Source: Streptomyces sp. NBC_01244
Lineage (GTDB): Bacteria > Actinomycetota > Actinomycetes > Streptomycetales > Streptomycetaceae
Direction: 5' to 3'
Length of the DNA stretch: 64,000 bases
Assembly: GCF_035987325.1 (NCBI RefSeq)
Contig: NZ_CP108488.1
Coordinates: forward strand, 2,790,001-2,854,000
In this document: positions 55,676 to 63,468 of the stretch, in pieces
How the letters are laid out: each line of letters opens with the position of its first letter
How positions within the stretch are numbered: the stretch's first letter is position 1
Notes under the pieces: generated by a model
Told to the model about the DNA's origin: nothing
Databases searched by the model: none
What the model saw: only the letters and a program-made list of their open reading frames with translations
Made by a program: the position numbers and the translations under genes

Positions 55676-55701
55676 TTTTGAACTGACCAGTCAGTTCAAA
55701 A
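55676..55701. promoter_or_regulatory. perfect 26-bp palindrome, probable TetR operator
   Basis: Arms TTTTGAACTGAC (55676-55687) and GTCAGTTCAAAA (55690-55701) are exactly complementary around a CA centre. It lies 14 bases upstream of the ATPase start, in the promoter of the operon that ends with the TetR gene. The ACTGAC-CA-GTCAGT core is typical of TetR-family operators. Confidence 0.85.
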
Positions 55702-55893
55702 ACTAGCATCCTCCGCCGCACCCGCTGCGCAGAGGGCGGCAGTTGACCGGCCACGGATCCGGACCTAGGGGCGAAACTGCAGGTCAGCGCGATTGTCAGT
55801 GGGCGCCGTCACGATGGGGACATGCAAGAACGGCTCAAAACGTAGGAGCTACACCAGGCAGCGCTAAGCGCACGCAACGACAGGAGGTTCGTC

Positions 55894-56391
55894 ATGGCCA
55901 CACCGTCCCCGTCCCCTGTCCACCCCGTCCCCCGGAAGTCGGCGGCACCCCCCGCCGCCCTCGACCTGCTCGCCAAGGCCCACGAGGGCCTGGCCGAAGC
56001 CGCCCGGCTGACCCGGCCCAACGAGCGGTACGCCACCGCCCATCTCGCCGCGCTGCGCGCCGCCGCGGCCGTGCTCGCCACGCGCGGGCGGCCCGAGCCG
56101 GTACATCCGCGGCGCAGGCCTCGGATCCGCAGCGCGTGGGAGGTGCTCCCGGAGATAGCGCCCGAACTGACCGAGTGGAGCGCGCTCTTCGCCTCCGGCG
56201 CGGCCCGCCGGGCACGGGCGGAGGCCGGCATAGCGGGAGCGGCCACCGGCCGGGACGCGGACGATCTGGTGCGTGCCGTAGCGATGTTCCTGCGCCTGGT
56301 GGAGCGGATGCTCTCGCTCCGCCCGCCGGCGCCGGCAGGCCCGGCCCAGGGCCTGCCGCCGCCTCGGACGGAGCGTCCGGACGCGGGATGA
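55894..56391 (+). CDS. SAV_6107-type HEPN domain protein
   Basis: Small protein of 165 residues. Seen: four-helix pattern with ALDLLAKAHEGLAEAARLT, then R45-Y-A-T-A-H50, an Rx4H motif as in HEPN ribonucleases, and later helices AWEVLPEIAPELTEWSALFASGAARRARAEAG and DADDLVRAVAMFLRLVERML. The Pro/Ala-rich termini look disordered. The strong Shine-Dalgarno AGGAGG precedes the ATG. HEPN proteins often act as RNases in toxin or stress systems, but no nucleotidyltransferase antitoxin is next to it. It lies beside a methyltransferase gene 70 bases downstream. Confidence 0.85.
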   Translation: MATPSPSPVHPVPRKSAAPPAALDLLAKAHEGLAEAARLTRPNERYATAHLAALRAAAAVLATRGRPEPVHPRRRPRIRSAWEVLPEIAPELTEWSALFASGAARRARAEAGIAGAATGRDADDLVRAVAMFLRLVERMLSLRPPAPAGPAQGLPPPRTERPDAG

Positions 56392-56461
56392 CCTGCCCGG
56401 CAGTCAGAGGCAATAGGGTGGGCAGCGACCGCTCACCCAACGTGCCGAGGAGCCATCAGCC

Positions 56462-57220
56462 GTGTCGGACACTTCCCGCCCCCGCGCCTCCCTCCGCACC
56501 GCCGTGGTGTGGGAGGTCCTCAAGGAGGCGCTCGACCGCCGGGTGAAGGCGACCGGGCGGGACGTGCTGGACGTGCTCGACACGGGTGGTGGTACCGGCA
56601 AGTTCGCCGTGCCCGTGGCCCACCTCGGCCACCGGGTCACCGTGGTCGACCCGAGCCCCAACGCGCTGTTCGGGCTGGAGCGCCGGGTCGCCGAAGCCGG
56701 TGTGGCCGATCTGGTCCGCGGGGTGCAGGGCGACGCCCAGGGTCTGCTCGATGTCGTCGAGCGCGATTCCTACGACGTGGTGATCTGCCACGGCGTGCTG
56801 GAGTACGTGGACGACCCGGCCGAGGGCGTGGCCAACGCGGTGGCCGCCCTGCGGCCCGGCGGCATCCTCAGCCTGCTCGGCGCCGGACTCGGCGGGGCCG
56901 TCCTGGCCCGCGCCCTGGCCGGGCACTTCACGGAGGCCCGTACGGCCCTGACCGACCCGGCCGGCCGCTGGGGCGCGGGCGATCCGGTACCGCGCCGCTT
57001 CACCGCCGAGCAGCTCTCCGCCCTGGTTTCCGAGGCCGGTCTGGCCGTGGGCTCGGTGCACGGGGTCCGGATCTTCGCCGACCTCGTCCCGGGCGTCCTG
57101 GTCGACACCGAGCCGGGCGCCGTCGAGGCCCTGCTGCGCCTGGAAGAGGCCGCCGCCGAGCTCCCCGCGTTCCACGCGGTCGCCACGCAGCTGCACGTCC
57201 TGGGCGAGAAGCCCGCCTGA
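56462..57220 (+). CDS. class I SAM-dependent methyltransferase
   Basis: Methyltransferase of 252 residues. Seen: VLDVLDTGGGTGKFAVPVAHLGHRVTVVDPSP (motif I and the acidic ribose-binding residue), GVQGDAQGLLDVV (motif II) and YDVVICHGVLEYVDDPAEGVANAVAALRPGG (motif III and post-motif). The C-terminal region carries VPRRFTAEQLSALVSEAGLAV. This resembles the CmoA/UbiG-like class; in Streptomyces it sits near the HEPN and DUF3040 genes in the dcw neighbourhood. The GTG start at 56462 follows GCCGAGGAGCCATCA. The substrate (tRNA or small molecule) is unknown. Confidence 0.9.
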   Translation: MSDTSRPRASLRTAVVWEVLKEALDRRVKATGRDVLDVLDTGGGTGKFAVPVAHLGHRVTVVDPSPNALFGLERRVAEAGVADLVRGVQGDAQGLLDVVERDSYDVVICHGVLEYVDDPAEGVANAVAALRPGGILSLLGAGLGGAVLARALAGHFTEARTALTDPAGRWGAGDPVPRRFTAEQLSALVSEAGLAVGSVHGVRIFADLVPGVLVDTEPGAVEALLRLEEAAAELPAFHAVATQLHVLGEKPA

Positions 57221-57279
57221 TCTGCGGATTGACGGGAACGCGGTGCGCCACTCACCCTCCGAACCGGCGTCGTGACCCG

Positions 57280-57400
57280 TATGATCGGGGTCAGCGCCCG
57301 GCATGCCGAGCGGACCTCTGGGGAATAACGCCCTCAGTGGGCCGTTCAAGACGGCGCTGAGCATTCCCCAAGCGGTACTTTTTACGGGCAGTGTTTTTTT
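57280..57400 (+). other. structured element with -10-like box, hairpin and T-runs (possible small RNA or attenuator)
   Basis: A TATGAT hexamer (57280-57285) is followed by a three-layer hairpin: GGGGAAT/ATTCCCC (57320-57326, 57363-57369), CTCAG/CTGAG (57333-57337, 57357-57361) and CCGT/ACGG around TCAAG. Runs of five T (57379-57383) and seven T (57394-57400) follow. It lies in the 284-bp gap before the DUF3040 gene. It could be a short RNA, a terminator for the methyltransferase unit, or a leader attenuator. Confidence 0.4.
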
Positions 57401-57504
57401 AGAACGTGGCGTAGAGGGCGGGTATCACGGGGGCGATTCCCCGCCTATCCTGAAGGGGACCCCTGGTCGCTACCCCCCGCGACCGACGGATGAGGAGGAC
57501 TCCC

Positions 57505-57906
57505 GTGCCGCTCTCGGAGCACGAGCAGCGAATGCTCGAGCAGATGGAGCGAGCGCTGTACGCCGAAGATCCCAAATTCGCTACAGCGCTTGAGGGAAGC
57601 GGACTGCGCACGTACACCCGGCGACGGGTCTACCAGGCAGTCGCAGGCATTGTGGTGGGTATCGCGCTCCTCATGACCGGTGTGATCGTGCCGAACGTAC
57701 TGTGGATCAGCGTGGTGGGATTCCTCGTCATGCTGGGCTGTACGGTGCTCGTGGTCACCGGTTGGCGCAAGGCACCCAAGCCTGGTGAGCAGCCCGCCTC
57801 CGGTAGTGCAGGCGGTTCGCCCCAAGGGCAGAACCGGCAGCGTCGGTCGATGATGACCCGTATCGAGGAACGGTGGCAGCGCCGCCGTGACGAACAGGGG
57901 CAGTAG
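57505..57906 (+). CDS. DUF3040 membrane protein
   Basis: Actinobacterial protein of 133 residues. Seen: the family opening PLSEHEQRMLEQMERALYAEDPKFA, two adjacent membrane helices (about 45-65 and 68-88: AGIVVGIALLMTGVIV and VVGFLVMLGCTVLVVTG), and a basic Gly/Gln/Arg-rich tail. The GTG at 57505 follows GAGGAGGA; an ATG five codons upstream overlaps this site. DUF3040 genes are often near the dcw cluster, but their function is not established. It ends at a strong terminator. Confidence 0.92.
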   Translation: MPLSEHEQRMLEQMERALYAEDPKFATALEGSGLRTYTRRRVYQAVAGIVVGIALLMTGVIVPNVLWISVVGFLVMLGCTVLVVTGWRKAPKPGEQPASGSAGGSPQGQNRQRRSMMTRIEERWQRRRDEQGQ

Positions 57907-57926
57907 GCCCTACGGACAGACTCGGG

Positions 57927-57962
57927 TGAGGGGACGGCCGCCGGAAGGCGGCCGTCCCCTCA
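57927..57962. terminator. perfect 16-bp stem-loop terminator after DUF3040
   Basis: TGAGGGGACGGCCGCC (57927-57942) pairs with 57947-57962 around a GGAA tetraloop. Confidence 0.9.
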
Positions 57963-58028
57963 CTGCTGTGCGTCTGCCCGATTCCGCGATTCCGCGCCGG
58001 ATCCCGGATGCTGGGACATGATGATCAG

Positions 58029-58643
58029 ATGAGTGTGCTCCCCCTGGTCTTCACCAGCGGCTGGGCCAGTGGGATCAACGCCTACGCCGTGGTCCTGCTG
58101 CTCGGCATCTTCGGCAGGACCGGACTGACCGACGAGGTCCCCGCGTCCCTGCAACGTACCGACGTGCTGATCGTGGCGGCAGCCCTCTTCCTCTGTGAGG
58201 CGGTCGCCGACAAGATCCCGTACGTGGACTCCCTCTGGGACACCGTCCACACCGTGATCCGCCCCGTGTCCGGAGCGGTGGTCGGCGCGCTGCTGGCCGG
58301 GCAGAGCGGCTCGCTCTCCGACATCACGGCCGGCGCGGTCGGCGGCTCCACCGCCCTGGCCAGCCATTTCGTCAAGGCCGGCACGCGCATGGCGATCAAC
58401 ACCTCGCCCGAGCCGTTCAGCAACATCGCCATGAGCACCGCCGAGGACCTCGGCGTGGGCGGGATCGTCACCTTCGCGATGTTCAATCCCGAGGCCGCCG
58501 CGATCATCTGCGCCGTCCTGCTGATCATCGGACTCGCCCTGCTGATCTACCTCTGGGCCAAAATCCGCCGCTACCTGCGCCGCCGCGCCCAGCGCCGCGA
58601 GGAGAAGAGACTCGCCGCCGAGGTGGCCCGCGTCGCTCGATAG
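58029..58643 (+). CDS. DUF4126 membrane protein
   Basis: Membrane protein of 204 residues. Seen: about five hydrophobic segments including FTSGWASGINAYAVVLLLGIFG, VIRPVSGAVVGALLAGQ, DITAGAVGGSTALASHFVKAGTR and EAAAIICAVLLIIGLALLIYLWAKI, ending in an Arg/Glu-rich cytoplasmic tail. The ATG at 58029 gives MSVLPLVF; an ATG at 58008 would add seven residues. No function is established for the family. It runs 10 bases ahead of the FAD enzyme gene, so the two are probably co-transcribed. Confidence 0.9.
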   Translation: MSVLPLVFTSGWASGINAYAVVLLLGIFGRTGLTDEVPASLQRTDVLIVAAALFLCEAVADKIPYVDSLWDTVHTVIRPVSGAVVGALLAGQSGSLSDITAGAVGGSTALASHFVKAGTRMAINTSPEPFSNIAMSTAEDLGVGGIVTFAMFNPEAAAIICAVLLIIGLALLIYLWAKIRRYLRRRAQRREEKRLAAEVARVAR

Positions 58644-58653
58644 GCTCAGCGGC

Positions 58654-60057
58654 ATGGCACGAATTGCGGTGATCGGCGCCGGGATGGGCGCGATGGCGAC
58701 GGCGGCACGGCTGGCCGTGGCCGGACATCAGGTGACGGTGTACGAGCGCGGGACGACCTACGGCGGAGCCGTCGGACGGTACGCCCGCGACGGCTTCGTC
58801 TTCGACACCGGCCCCGGGCTGGTGCACCTGCCCGCCGTCTACCGCGATCTCTTCGTCAAGACCGGCAAGCGCCCCCTGGAGGAGTGCGCGGAGCTGGTCC
58901 AGATCGACCCCGCCGTCCGCTACCTCCTCCCGGACGGCCGTACCCTCACCTTCCCCGGCGGCTCGCACGGCGGCGCCGCCGCCGCCGTGGACGCGGCCTT
59001 CGGGCCCGGCTCCGGCGACCGCTGGAGCGCGGTCCTGGGCCGTGCCCGGGACGCCTGGGACGCCACCCGCCGGCCGCTCCTGGAGGAGCCCCTGAAGCAG
59101 GACCGGTCGGCGCTGGGCCGCGATCCGTACCCCGCGCTGCGCGGGAGCGGACTGCTGCGCCGCCGGCCGCCGACCCTGGCCGAGGTCGCCGCCCGCGAGC
59201 TCGGCGGCGGCGGCTTCGACGAGCTGCTCACCTCCCGCGTACGGGCGTACGGGGTCGATCCGGCGACCGCGCCCGCCTCGGCGGCGGTGCTGCCCTACAT
59301 GGAGCAGACCTTCGGCAGCTGGTACGTGCGCGGCGGGATCCGGGAGCTGGCCACCGCCGTGTACGAGCGGTGCCTGGAGCGGAAGGTCGCCTTCGAGTTC
59401 GGCGCCGAGGTGCGGGAGGTCCTGGTGCGCGAGGGCCGGGCGGCCGGGCTGGTGACGGCCGACGGCACCGAGGTCGCGGCCGACCACGTGGTCTGCGCGG
59501 TCGACCCCGGCCGGCTGCGGATCCCGCTCCCCCCGGACCCCGCGTCCGCCCGTACGGCGGAACCCGCCCGCTGGTACACCCTGTTCGCCGCGCTGCGCGG
59601 AGCCCGGGAAGCCGACGCCGCGCACCGCACGCTGCTGGGCCCGGTGACCGTACTGCGCCCCGACGACCCGGCCACCCGGCCGGACGCCGAGCACGAGGCG
59701 GTCACCGTGCACACCGTGCTGACCGGGGCGTCGGCGCCCGCTCCGTCCGTCGAGGAGCTGCTGACGGCGGCCGCGCGGGCCGTCCCCGGGCTGCGGGAGC
59801 GGCTGCTGTGGCACGAGCTGCGCACCCCGGCCGACGTCGAGGCGGCCACGGGTTCGGTGGACGGCCGGGTGCCCGCGCCCGCGCTGGCCGGGGCCGGGGG
59901 CCGGCTGCTGCACCCGGCGAACGCCGCCGCCGTGCCCGGGCTGTACCTGGCCGGCGGCTGGGCGCACCCGGGCGGCGGGCTGGCGCATGCGGGAATGACG
60001 GGGGCCCTGGTGGCCGGGCTGATCGTGGAGGGCGCGGACTTCCGCGGCTCGCGGTAG
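58654..60057 (+). CDS. FAD-dependent oxidoreductase (phytoene-desaturase/amine-oxidase-like)
   Basis: Flavoenzyme of 467 residues. Seen: the N-terminal dinucleotide motif IAVIGAGMGAMATAARLAVAGHQVTVYER, GGAVGRYARDGFVFDTGPGLVHLP, a central substrate domain, YVRGGIRELATAVYERCLER with ADHVVCAVDP, and the C-terminal FAD motif GLYLAGGWAHPGGGLAHAGMTGALVA. It resembles carotenoid desaturase-like NAD(P)/FAD enzymes, but no crt genes are nearby, so the substrate is unclear. Downstream of the DUF4126 gene and convergent with the next gene across a tandem repeat. Confidence 0.9.
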   Translation: MARIAVIGAGMGAMATAARLAVAGHQVTVYERGTTYGGAVGRYARDGFVFDTGPGLVHLPAVYRDLFVKTGKRPLEECAELVQIDPAVRYLLPDGRTLTFPGGSHGGAAAAVDAAFGPGSGDRWSAVLGRARDAWDATRRPLLEEPLKQDRSALGRDPYPALRGSGLLRRRPPTLAEVAARELGGGGFDELLTSRVRAYGVDPATAPASAAVLPYMEQTFGSWYVRGGIRELATAVYERCLERKVAFEFGAEVREVLVREGRAAGLVTADGTEVAADHVVCAVDPGRLRIPLPPDPASARTAEPARWYTLFAALRGAREADAAHRTLLGPVTVLRPDDPATRPDAEHEAVTVHTVLTGASAPAPSVEELLTAAARAVPGLRERLLWHELRTPADVEAATGSVDGRVPAPALAGAGGRLLHPANAAAVPGLYLAGGWAHPGGGLAHAGMTGALVAGLIVEGADFRGSR

Positions 60058-60066
60058 GCAGGATCC

Positions 60067-60120
60067 GGAAGGGACCGACCGGAAAGAACCGACCGGAGGG
60101 GACCAACCGGAAGGGGCGGC
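60067..60120. repeat. tandem repeat, 14-bp units (about four)
   Basis: Units start at 60067, 60081, 60095 and 60109: GGAAGGGACCGACC, GGAAAGAACCGACC, GGAGGGGACCAACC and a partial GGAAGGGGCGGC. They occupy the whole gap between two convergent genes. Confidence 0.9.
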
Positions 60121-61056
60121 CTAGTAGCGGTACTGCTCGTACTCGCCCGTGCCCTGGTACGGATACGGGTAGGGCTGCTGCTGCGGGTCCTCGGCCGGGT
60201 AGGGCTGGTTCACGTCGCGCTGCTGCGGGACCCAGACCCCGCCGGGCGGGGTGTCCATGGAGTACTGCTCCTGCTGCGCGGTCGCGTACGGGTCCGGGGC
60301 GTAGGGGTCCGGGGCGTACGGGTCCGTGGCGTACGAGTCCGGGGCGTAGCCGCCGTACGGGGCCGCGTAGCCGTACGGCTGCTGTGGAGCGACGGCCCCG
60401 CCGGTGCCGATGTACGGGTCCGAGTAGGCGGCGTAGACCTGCTGCTCGCCGGGGGCCTGATAGCCGGTGGTGTAGTCGTAACCGCCCTGGGTCTGCGGGT
60501 CGTAGTACGCCGCGTACTGGTGCGCGTCCTGCTCGGCCGGGATGAACGGGGAGGCGAAGGTGGTGGTCTCGCCGGGCGCCCCGTACGAGGTGGCCGCGTC
60601 GGCCGGCTGCCCGGGGTGGTACTCCTGGACCTGTTCGCGCACGGGCCCCGCGGTGAACAGACCGGGTTCCTCGTCGGAGTCCTCGTCCTCGGCCGCGTCG
60701 GGCCCGTACTCCAGGGCCGTCACCTCCAGGGCCGGCTCCGGACGCGGTCCGCCCCCGGACCGGCGGCGCCTGCTCTGCGGGAGCTCGGGCTCGGGGGCCT
60801 TGCCCCGGCGCAGCGCCCAGCCGGACACGAAGCCCTTGCGGAAGGAGAGGGTCACCAGCGTCTGGCCGATCGCGAACGCGACGGCGCCCGCCCCGATGAC
60901 GAGCACCGAGGGCAGCACGACACCGGCGACCACGCCGACGAACCCGGCGAAGGCGAGCAGGCGCCAGCGCAGCCGGGCCTTGTACTGCATCAGGACCTCG
61001 GCAAGCAGCCACAGCGCGACGAAACCGAACGCGATGTAGAGGACCGTCATTCCCAT
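60121..61056 (-). CDS. membrane protein with a long Tyr/Pro/Gln-rich tail
   Basis: I do not recognise a characterised family. The 311-residue product has three hydrophobic segments at the N-terminus (about 3-22, 32-52 and 55-75), a basic linker (QSRRRRSGGG), an acidic patch (AEDEDSDEEPG), and a disordered Tyr/Pro/Gln/Asp-rich tail to the end. Within the tail, four near-identical 15-bp units (60286-60345) encode DPYAP-like pentapeptides. The ATG at 61056 follows GAGAGGGG; the ATG two codons on is an alternative. It is 50 bases downstream of metF on the same strand, so it may be co-transcribed. Confidence 0.8.
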   Translation of the reverse strand: MGMTVLYIAFGFVALWLLAEVLMQYKARLRWRLLAFAGFVGVVAGVVLPSVLVIGAGAVAFAIGQTLVTLSFRKGFVSGWALRRGKAPEPELPQSRRRRSGGGPRPEPALEVTALEYGPDAAEDEDSDEEPGLFTAGPVREQVQEYHPGQPADAATSYGAPGETTTFASPFIPAEQDAHQYAAYYDPQTQGGYDYTTGYQAPGEQQVYAAYSDPYIGTGGAVAPQQPYGYAAPYGGYAPDSYATDPYAPDPYAPDPYATAQQEQYSMDTPPGGVWVPQQRDVNQPYPAEDPQQQPYPYPYQGTGEYEQYRY

Positions 61057-61106
61057 GCGGGGCCCCTCTCGGTACGGCCGCCCGCGCGGGGAACGGGGCC
61101 GGCCGG

Positions 61107-62021
61107 TCAGGCCCGCTGGTGCAGGCCCAAGTTCTCGTAGATCTCCAGCGTCGCCGTGGAATTGTTCAGCGTGATGAAGTGCAGCCCCGGGACACCCTCG
61201 GACAGCAGCCGCGCGCAGAACTCCGTGGCGAACTCGATGCCAATGGAGCGTACAGCGGCCGCGTCGTCCTTGACCGCGAGCATGCGCTCTTTCACGGCCG
61301 CGGGGAAGATTGCGTTGCTGAGTTGCGGGAGCCGGTCGAGCTGCTTGATGTTCACAACAGGCATGACCTCGGGGATGATCGGGGTGTCGCAGCCCGCCTT
61401 CTCGACGCTGTCGCGCATCCGGAGATAGTGCTCCGGATCGAAGAACATCTGGGTGATCGCATAGTCGGCGCCCGCGCGGCACTTGTCCACGAAGTGCCGG
61501 ATGTCCGTGTCCCAGTCCGTGGAGCGCGGGTGCATCTCGGGGAAGGCTGCGACACCGACGCAGAAGTCGCCGGACTCCTTGACGAGCCGGACCAGGTCGG
61601 CCGCGTAGTGCACGCCCTCGGGGTGCGGCACCCACTCGCCCATGGGGTTGCCCGGCGGGTCTCCGCGCACGACGAGCATGTTGCGGATGCCCGCGTCGGC
61701 GAACTGTCCGATGACGTTGCGCAGCTCGGCGATCGAGTGGTCGACGGCGGTGAGGTGCGCGACCGGGGTCAGGGTGGTGTCCGCGGCGATCTGCTCGGTG
61801 GCCCGGACGGTGCCGCCGCGGGTGGAGCCGCCGGCCCCGTAGGTGACGGAGACGAAGCTCGGGGCCACGGCCTCGACCCGGCGCAGCGCGTTCCAGAGGT
61901 TGCGCTCGCCCTTCTCCGTCTTGGGAGCCCAGAACTCGAAGGAGTACGAGCGCCCGGACGCGATGAGGTCGCGGACCGTGTGTGCACGGTCCGACCAGGT
62001 GGAAGAGGTACCAAGGGCCAT
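61107..62021 (-). CDS. metF: methylenetetrahydrofolate reductase
   Basis: FAD enzyme of 304 residues making 5-methyltetrahydrofolate for methionine synthesis. Seen: [90 protein letters not shown] and [11 protein letters not shown]. These are the characteristic MetF barrel motifs. The ATG at 62021 gives MALGTSSTW. Neighbours are the Tyr/Pro-rich membrane protein downstream and thiE upstream (113 bases). No riboswitch was recognised in front of it. Confidence 0.97.
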   Translation of the reverse strand: MALGTSSTWSDRAHTVRDLIASGRSYSFEFWAPKTEKGERNLWNALRRVEAVAPSFVSVTYGAGGSTRGGTVRATEQIAADTTLTPVAHLTAVDHSIAELRNVIGQFADAGIRNMLVVRGDPPGNPMGEWVPHPEGVHYAADLVRLVKESGDFCVGVAAFPEMHPRSTDWDTDIRHFVDKCRAGADYAITQMFFDPEHYLRMRDSVEKAGCDTPIIPEVMPVVNIKQLDRLPQLSNAIFPAAVKERMLAVKDDAAAVRSIGIEFATEFCARLLSEGVPGLHFITLNNSTATLEIYENLGLHQRA

Positions 62022-62134
62022 ACCGGGAGGTTAGACGCGGTCCGGTGTCCATCGAAGCGCTGTCCACGGACTGGACGCGGAAATGAGACGCCTGCGGTGG
62101 CGCGGTGCGGGCGGCCGGGGCCGTCCCGGACCTG

Positions 62135-62785
62135 CTAGCCGAGCCGGGCGCGGACCCGCTTGGCGAGGTCAGCGGCGGCGGCGCCGGGGTCGGAGGCCTC
62201 GGTGAGGGCCCGTACGACCACGACGCGGGAGGCGCCCGCGTCCAGTACTTCGTCCAGATTCCCCGCGTCGATCCCGCCGATGGCGAACCACGGCCGGTCC
62301 TGGACGAGGGAGGCCGCGTGCCGGACGAGGCCGAGGCCGGGGGCGAACCGGCCGGGCTTGGTGGGGGTGGGCCAGCAGGGGCCGGTGCAGAAGTAGTCCA
62401 CGCCGGGCTCGGCGGCGGCCGCGTCGACCTCCGCCTCCGAGTGGCAGGAGCGTCCGATGAGGACCTCCCGGCCCAGGATGGCGCGGGCGGCGGGCACCGG
62501 GATGTCGCCCTGCCCGAGGTGCAGCACGTCCGAGCCGATGGCGTGCGCGACGTCGGCCCGGTCGTTGACGGCGAGCAGCTTGCCGTGGCGGCGGGCCGCT
62601 TCGGCGAAGACCTGGAGGTGCTCCAGCTCCTCGCCCGCCTCCATGCCCTTGTCGCGGAGCTGGACGATGTCCACCCCGCCGGCGAGGACGGCGTCCAGGA
62701 ACTCGGGGAGGTCGCCCTGCCGCTTGCGGGCGTCCGTGCACAGGTAGAGCCGGGCATCGGACAGCTGGGCGGCGATGGCGGACAT
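62135..62785 (-). CDS. thiE: thiamine-phosphate synthase
   Basis: Joins HMP-pyrophosphate and thiazole phosphate to form thiamine monophosphate; TIM barrel of 216 residues. Seen: [83 protein letters not shown], and [28 protein letters not shown]. All are ThiE signatures for pyrophosphate and substrate binding. I saw no TPP riboswitch directly upstream. The neighbouring oxidoreductase is not ThiO by its visible motifs, so thiamine-gene linkage may continue beyond the window. Confidence 0.97.
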   Translation of the reverse strand: MSAIAAQLSDARLYLCTDARKRQGDLPEFLDAVLAGGVDIVQLRDKGMEAGEELEHLQVFAEAARRHGKLLAVNDRADVAHAIGSDVLHLGQGDIPVPAARAILGREVLIGRSCHSEAEVDAAAAEPGVDYFCTGPCWPTPTKPGRFAPGLGLVRHAASLVQDRPWFAIGGIDAGNLDEVLDAGASRVVVVRALTEASDPGAAAADLAKRVRARLG

Positions 62786-62819
62786 GGGTACCCCCGGGTG
62801 GTGTGTCGTACGTACGTAA

Positions 62820-62855
62820 GCGGTGTGCGGGCCCCGGCCGGGGCCCGCACACCGC
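62820..62855 (-). terminator. perfect 16-bp stem-loop terminator
   Basis: 62820-62835 is exactly complementary to 62840-62855, loop GGCC. It lies just after the stop of the Rv2175c-type gene (minus strand) and before thiE, so thiE should have its own promoter. Confidence 0.85.
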
Positions 62856-62873
62856 GCGTGAGGCGGAGTCAGG

Positions 62874-63239
62874 TCAGAGGGCGAGCGCCTGAGCGCGGCG
62901 CTTCACCTCCGTACCGCGATTCTCGCTCAGTGCCTGCACGGGGGTGCCGGGCAGGGTCTCGTCGGCGGTGAAGAGCCACTCCAGGATCTCCGCGTCGGTG
63001 AAGCGGTCGTCGCGAAGCACGGTCAGCAGCCCGACCAGGCCCTTGACGATCTTGTCTCCGTCGATGAAGGCCGCGGGGACCTGGAGGGAGCGGTTCTCGC
63101 CGCGGCGCACCGCGAGCAGCTGACCCTCCTTGACCAGCTGGCGAACCTTGGTCACTTCGATGTCGAGCATCTCCGCGATGTCGGGGAGGTACAGCCAGGC
63201 GGGAACAAGGGCATCGATCTTTGCGTCAATCTCGGTCAC
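62874..63239 (-). CDS. Rv2175c-family DNA-binding protein
   Basis: Small DNA-binding protein of 121 residues. Seen: an N-terminal winged-helix/MerR-like region [41 protein letters not shown] and a C-terminal helical part with [36 protein letters not shown]. These match the Mycobacterium Rv2175c family, whose member is a substrate of Ser/Thr kinase PknL. The GTG at 63239 ([13 protein letters not shown]) was chosen; a GTG two codons upstream is possible. Targets are unknown. It is terminated before thiE. Confidence 0.9.
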   Translation of the reverse strand: MTEIDAKIDALVPAWLYLPDIAEMLDIEVTKVRQLVKEGQLLAVRRGENRSLQVPAAFIDGDKIVKGLVGLLTVLRDDRFTDAEILEWLFTADETLPGTPVQALSENRGTEVKRRAQALAL

Positions 63240-63361
63240 GAGCACAAGCCTGCCATCTCGGACTGGCTGCCGGTACCCGAGCGACCCCGTCCGGGGTCCG
63301 GACGGCACCGGGAGCGGGGCCGAGCCGGGCCTGAACAGGCCCGGAACGAGACCTGACGCGG

Positions 63362-63410
63362 GGCCGGGCGGGGCCGGGGCCCGGGCAGTGGCCCCGGGCG
63401 GGGCCCGGCC
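63362..63410 (-). terminator. GC-rich imperfect hairpin
   Basis: GGCCGGGC (63362-63369) pairs with GCCCGGCC (63403-63410), with further GGGGCC/GGCCCC pairing inside. It is downstream of the oxidoreductase stop on the minus strand and may terminate that gene. Confidence 0.4.
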
Positions 63411-63468
63411 AGGCTCGGAACGGAACCCCCGCGCGGGCGCACCCGTTCCCGGCCCGCGCCCCGCCGGG

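Noticed and set aside
62786-63240. TPP riboswitch near thiE
   Set aside because: I did not find the conserved CTGAGA and ACCTGA-type core; the only clear structure is a perfect terminator hairpin.
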